Source: Elusimicrobiota bacterium (GTDB lineage: Bacteria > CG03 > SLGR01 > PWQF01). Taken from it: a stretch of DNA of 14,237 nt. The DNA is taken from NCBI GenBank assembly GCA_003557485.1, contig PWOI01000050.1:1-14237 (forward strand). The letters are read 5' to 3'. Positions 14,144-14,237 of the stretch are shown one piece after another. A program made the translations under genes and the position numbers. The notes beneath the pieces are model-generated. The model did not search any database and had not been told where the DNA came from. It saw only the letters and a list, made by a program, of their open reading frames with translations. Positions within the stretch are counted from its first letter, which is position 1; each line of letters starts with the position of its first letter.

Positions 14144-14237
14144 CTTTCCAGAAGTTTTTCCAAATGGCTCCGGGCAAGCTCGTGTTCGGGGTCAAGAAAA
14201 AGAACTTTCTGGTAGGTCTCCTTTGCCAGGTCGTAAT
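14140..14237 (-). CDS. C-terminal end of a TPR-repeat protein (cut by window edge)
   Basis: Only the last 31 complete codons are present. They read as one TPR-like unit plus a capping helix: YDLAKETYQKVLFLDPEHEL, then ARSHLEKLLER and TGA. The pattern A-x3-Y-x3-L-x-L-D-P is the classic tetratricopeptide signature, so a protein-interaction repeat protein is likely, but the rest of the gene and its role are unseen. The stop overlaps the pheS ATG, so it may be the upstream member of the same transcript. Confidence 0.7.
   Translation of the reverse strand, partial: YDLAKETYQKVLFLDPEHELARSHLEKLLER

Noticed and set aside
1-14237. Defence system, mobile element, CRISPR or prophage content
   Set aside because: Every open interval is accounted for by conserved housekeeping genes or 6S RNA; no direct repeat arrays, transposase, integrase or attachment-like repeats were seen.

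Overview
The window is one unbroken run of minus-strand genes. Read in the transcription direction (right to left) it holds the tail of a TPR-repeat protein, pheS, pheT, a short ZapB-like coiled-coil protein, zapA, a 6S RNA gene, rarA (mgsA), 5-formyltetrahydrofolate cyclo-ligase, rny, ymdB, folD, xseA, xseB, a short-chain polyprenyl synthase (ispA-like), dxs, a TlyA-type rRNA 2'-O-methyltransferase and the first 260 codons of leuS. The left edge cuts leuS and the right edge cuts the TPR gene. No mobile element, tRNA, rRNA, CRISPR array or plus-strand gene is supported.

Layout. Positions 1-782 hold leuS (partial). Positions 760-4193 hold tlyA, dxs, ispA and xseB. Positions 4198-8561 hold xseA, folD, ymdB and rny. 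Positions 8578-10397 hold the cyclo-ligase and rarA. Positions 10398-10561 are the only intergenic gap of any size and carry the 6S RNA. Positions 10562-14143 hold zapA, the coiled-coil gene, pheT and pheS. Most junctions are ATGA or TGATG stop/start overlaps or short gaps with a Shine-Dalgarno motif, so this looks like a translationally coupled superoperon. The gene content covers phenylalanine and leucine tRNA charging, Z-ring assembly, global RNA polymerase regulation (6S), fork repair (RarA), C1-folate chemistry (FolD, cyclo-ligase), mRNA decay and signalling (Rny, YmdB), exonuclease VII, and the entry and prenyl-elongation steps of isoprenoid synthesis (Dxs, IspA).

Organism. The order pheS-pheT-zapA-6S-cyclo-ligase-rny-ymdB-xseA-xseB-ispA-dxs-tlyA, moderate GC with frequent ATA/AGA/AGG codons, and extreme compactness suggest a Gram-negative-type bacterium. 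It could belong to the deltaproteobacterial assemblage or an uncultured lineage such as Omnitrophota or Elusimicrobiota. The sequence alone does not fix the phylum.

The gene set is ordinary housekeeping, but several members are trimmed. PheT lacks the N-terminal EMAP-like tRNA-binding (B2) insertion. TlyA lacks the S4 RNA-binding domain. The IspA-like synthase lacks the conserved segment after its second Asp-rich motif. The 6S RNA is the best find: it is not protein-coding, it sits in the classical position after zapA, it carries recognisable signature sequences, and it has two mutually exclusive folds.
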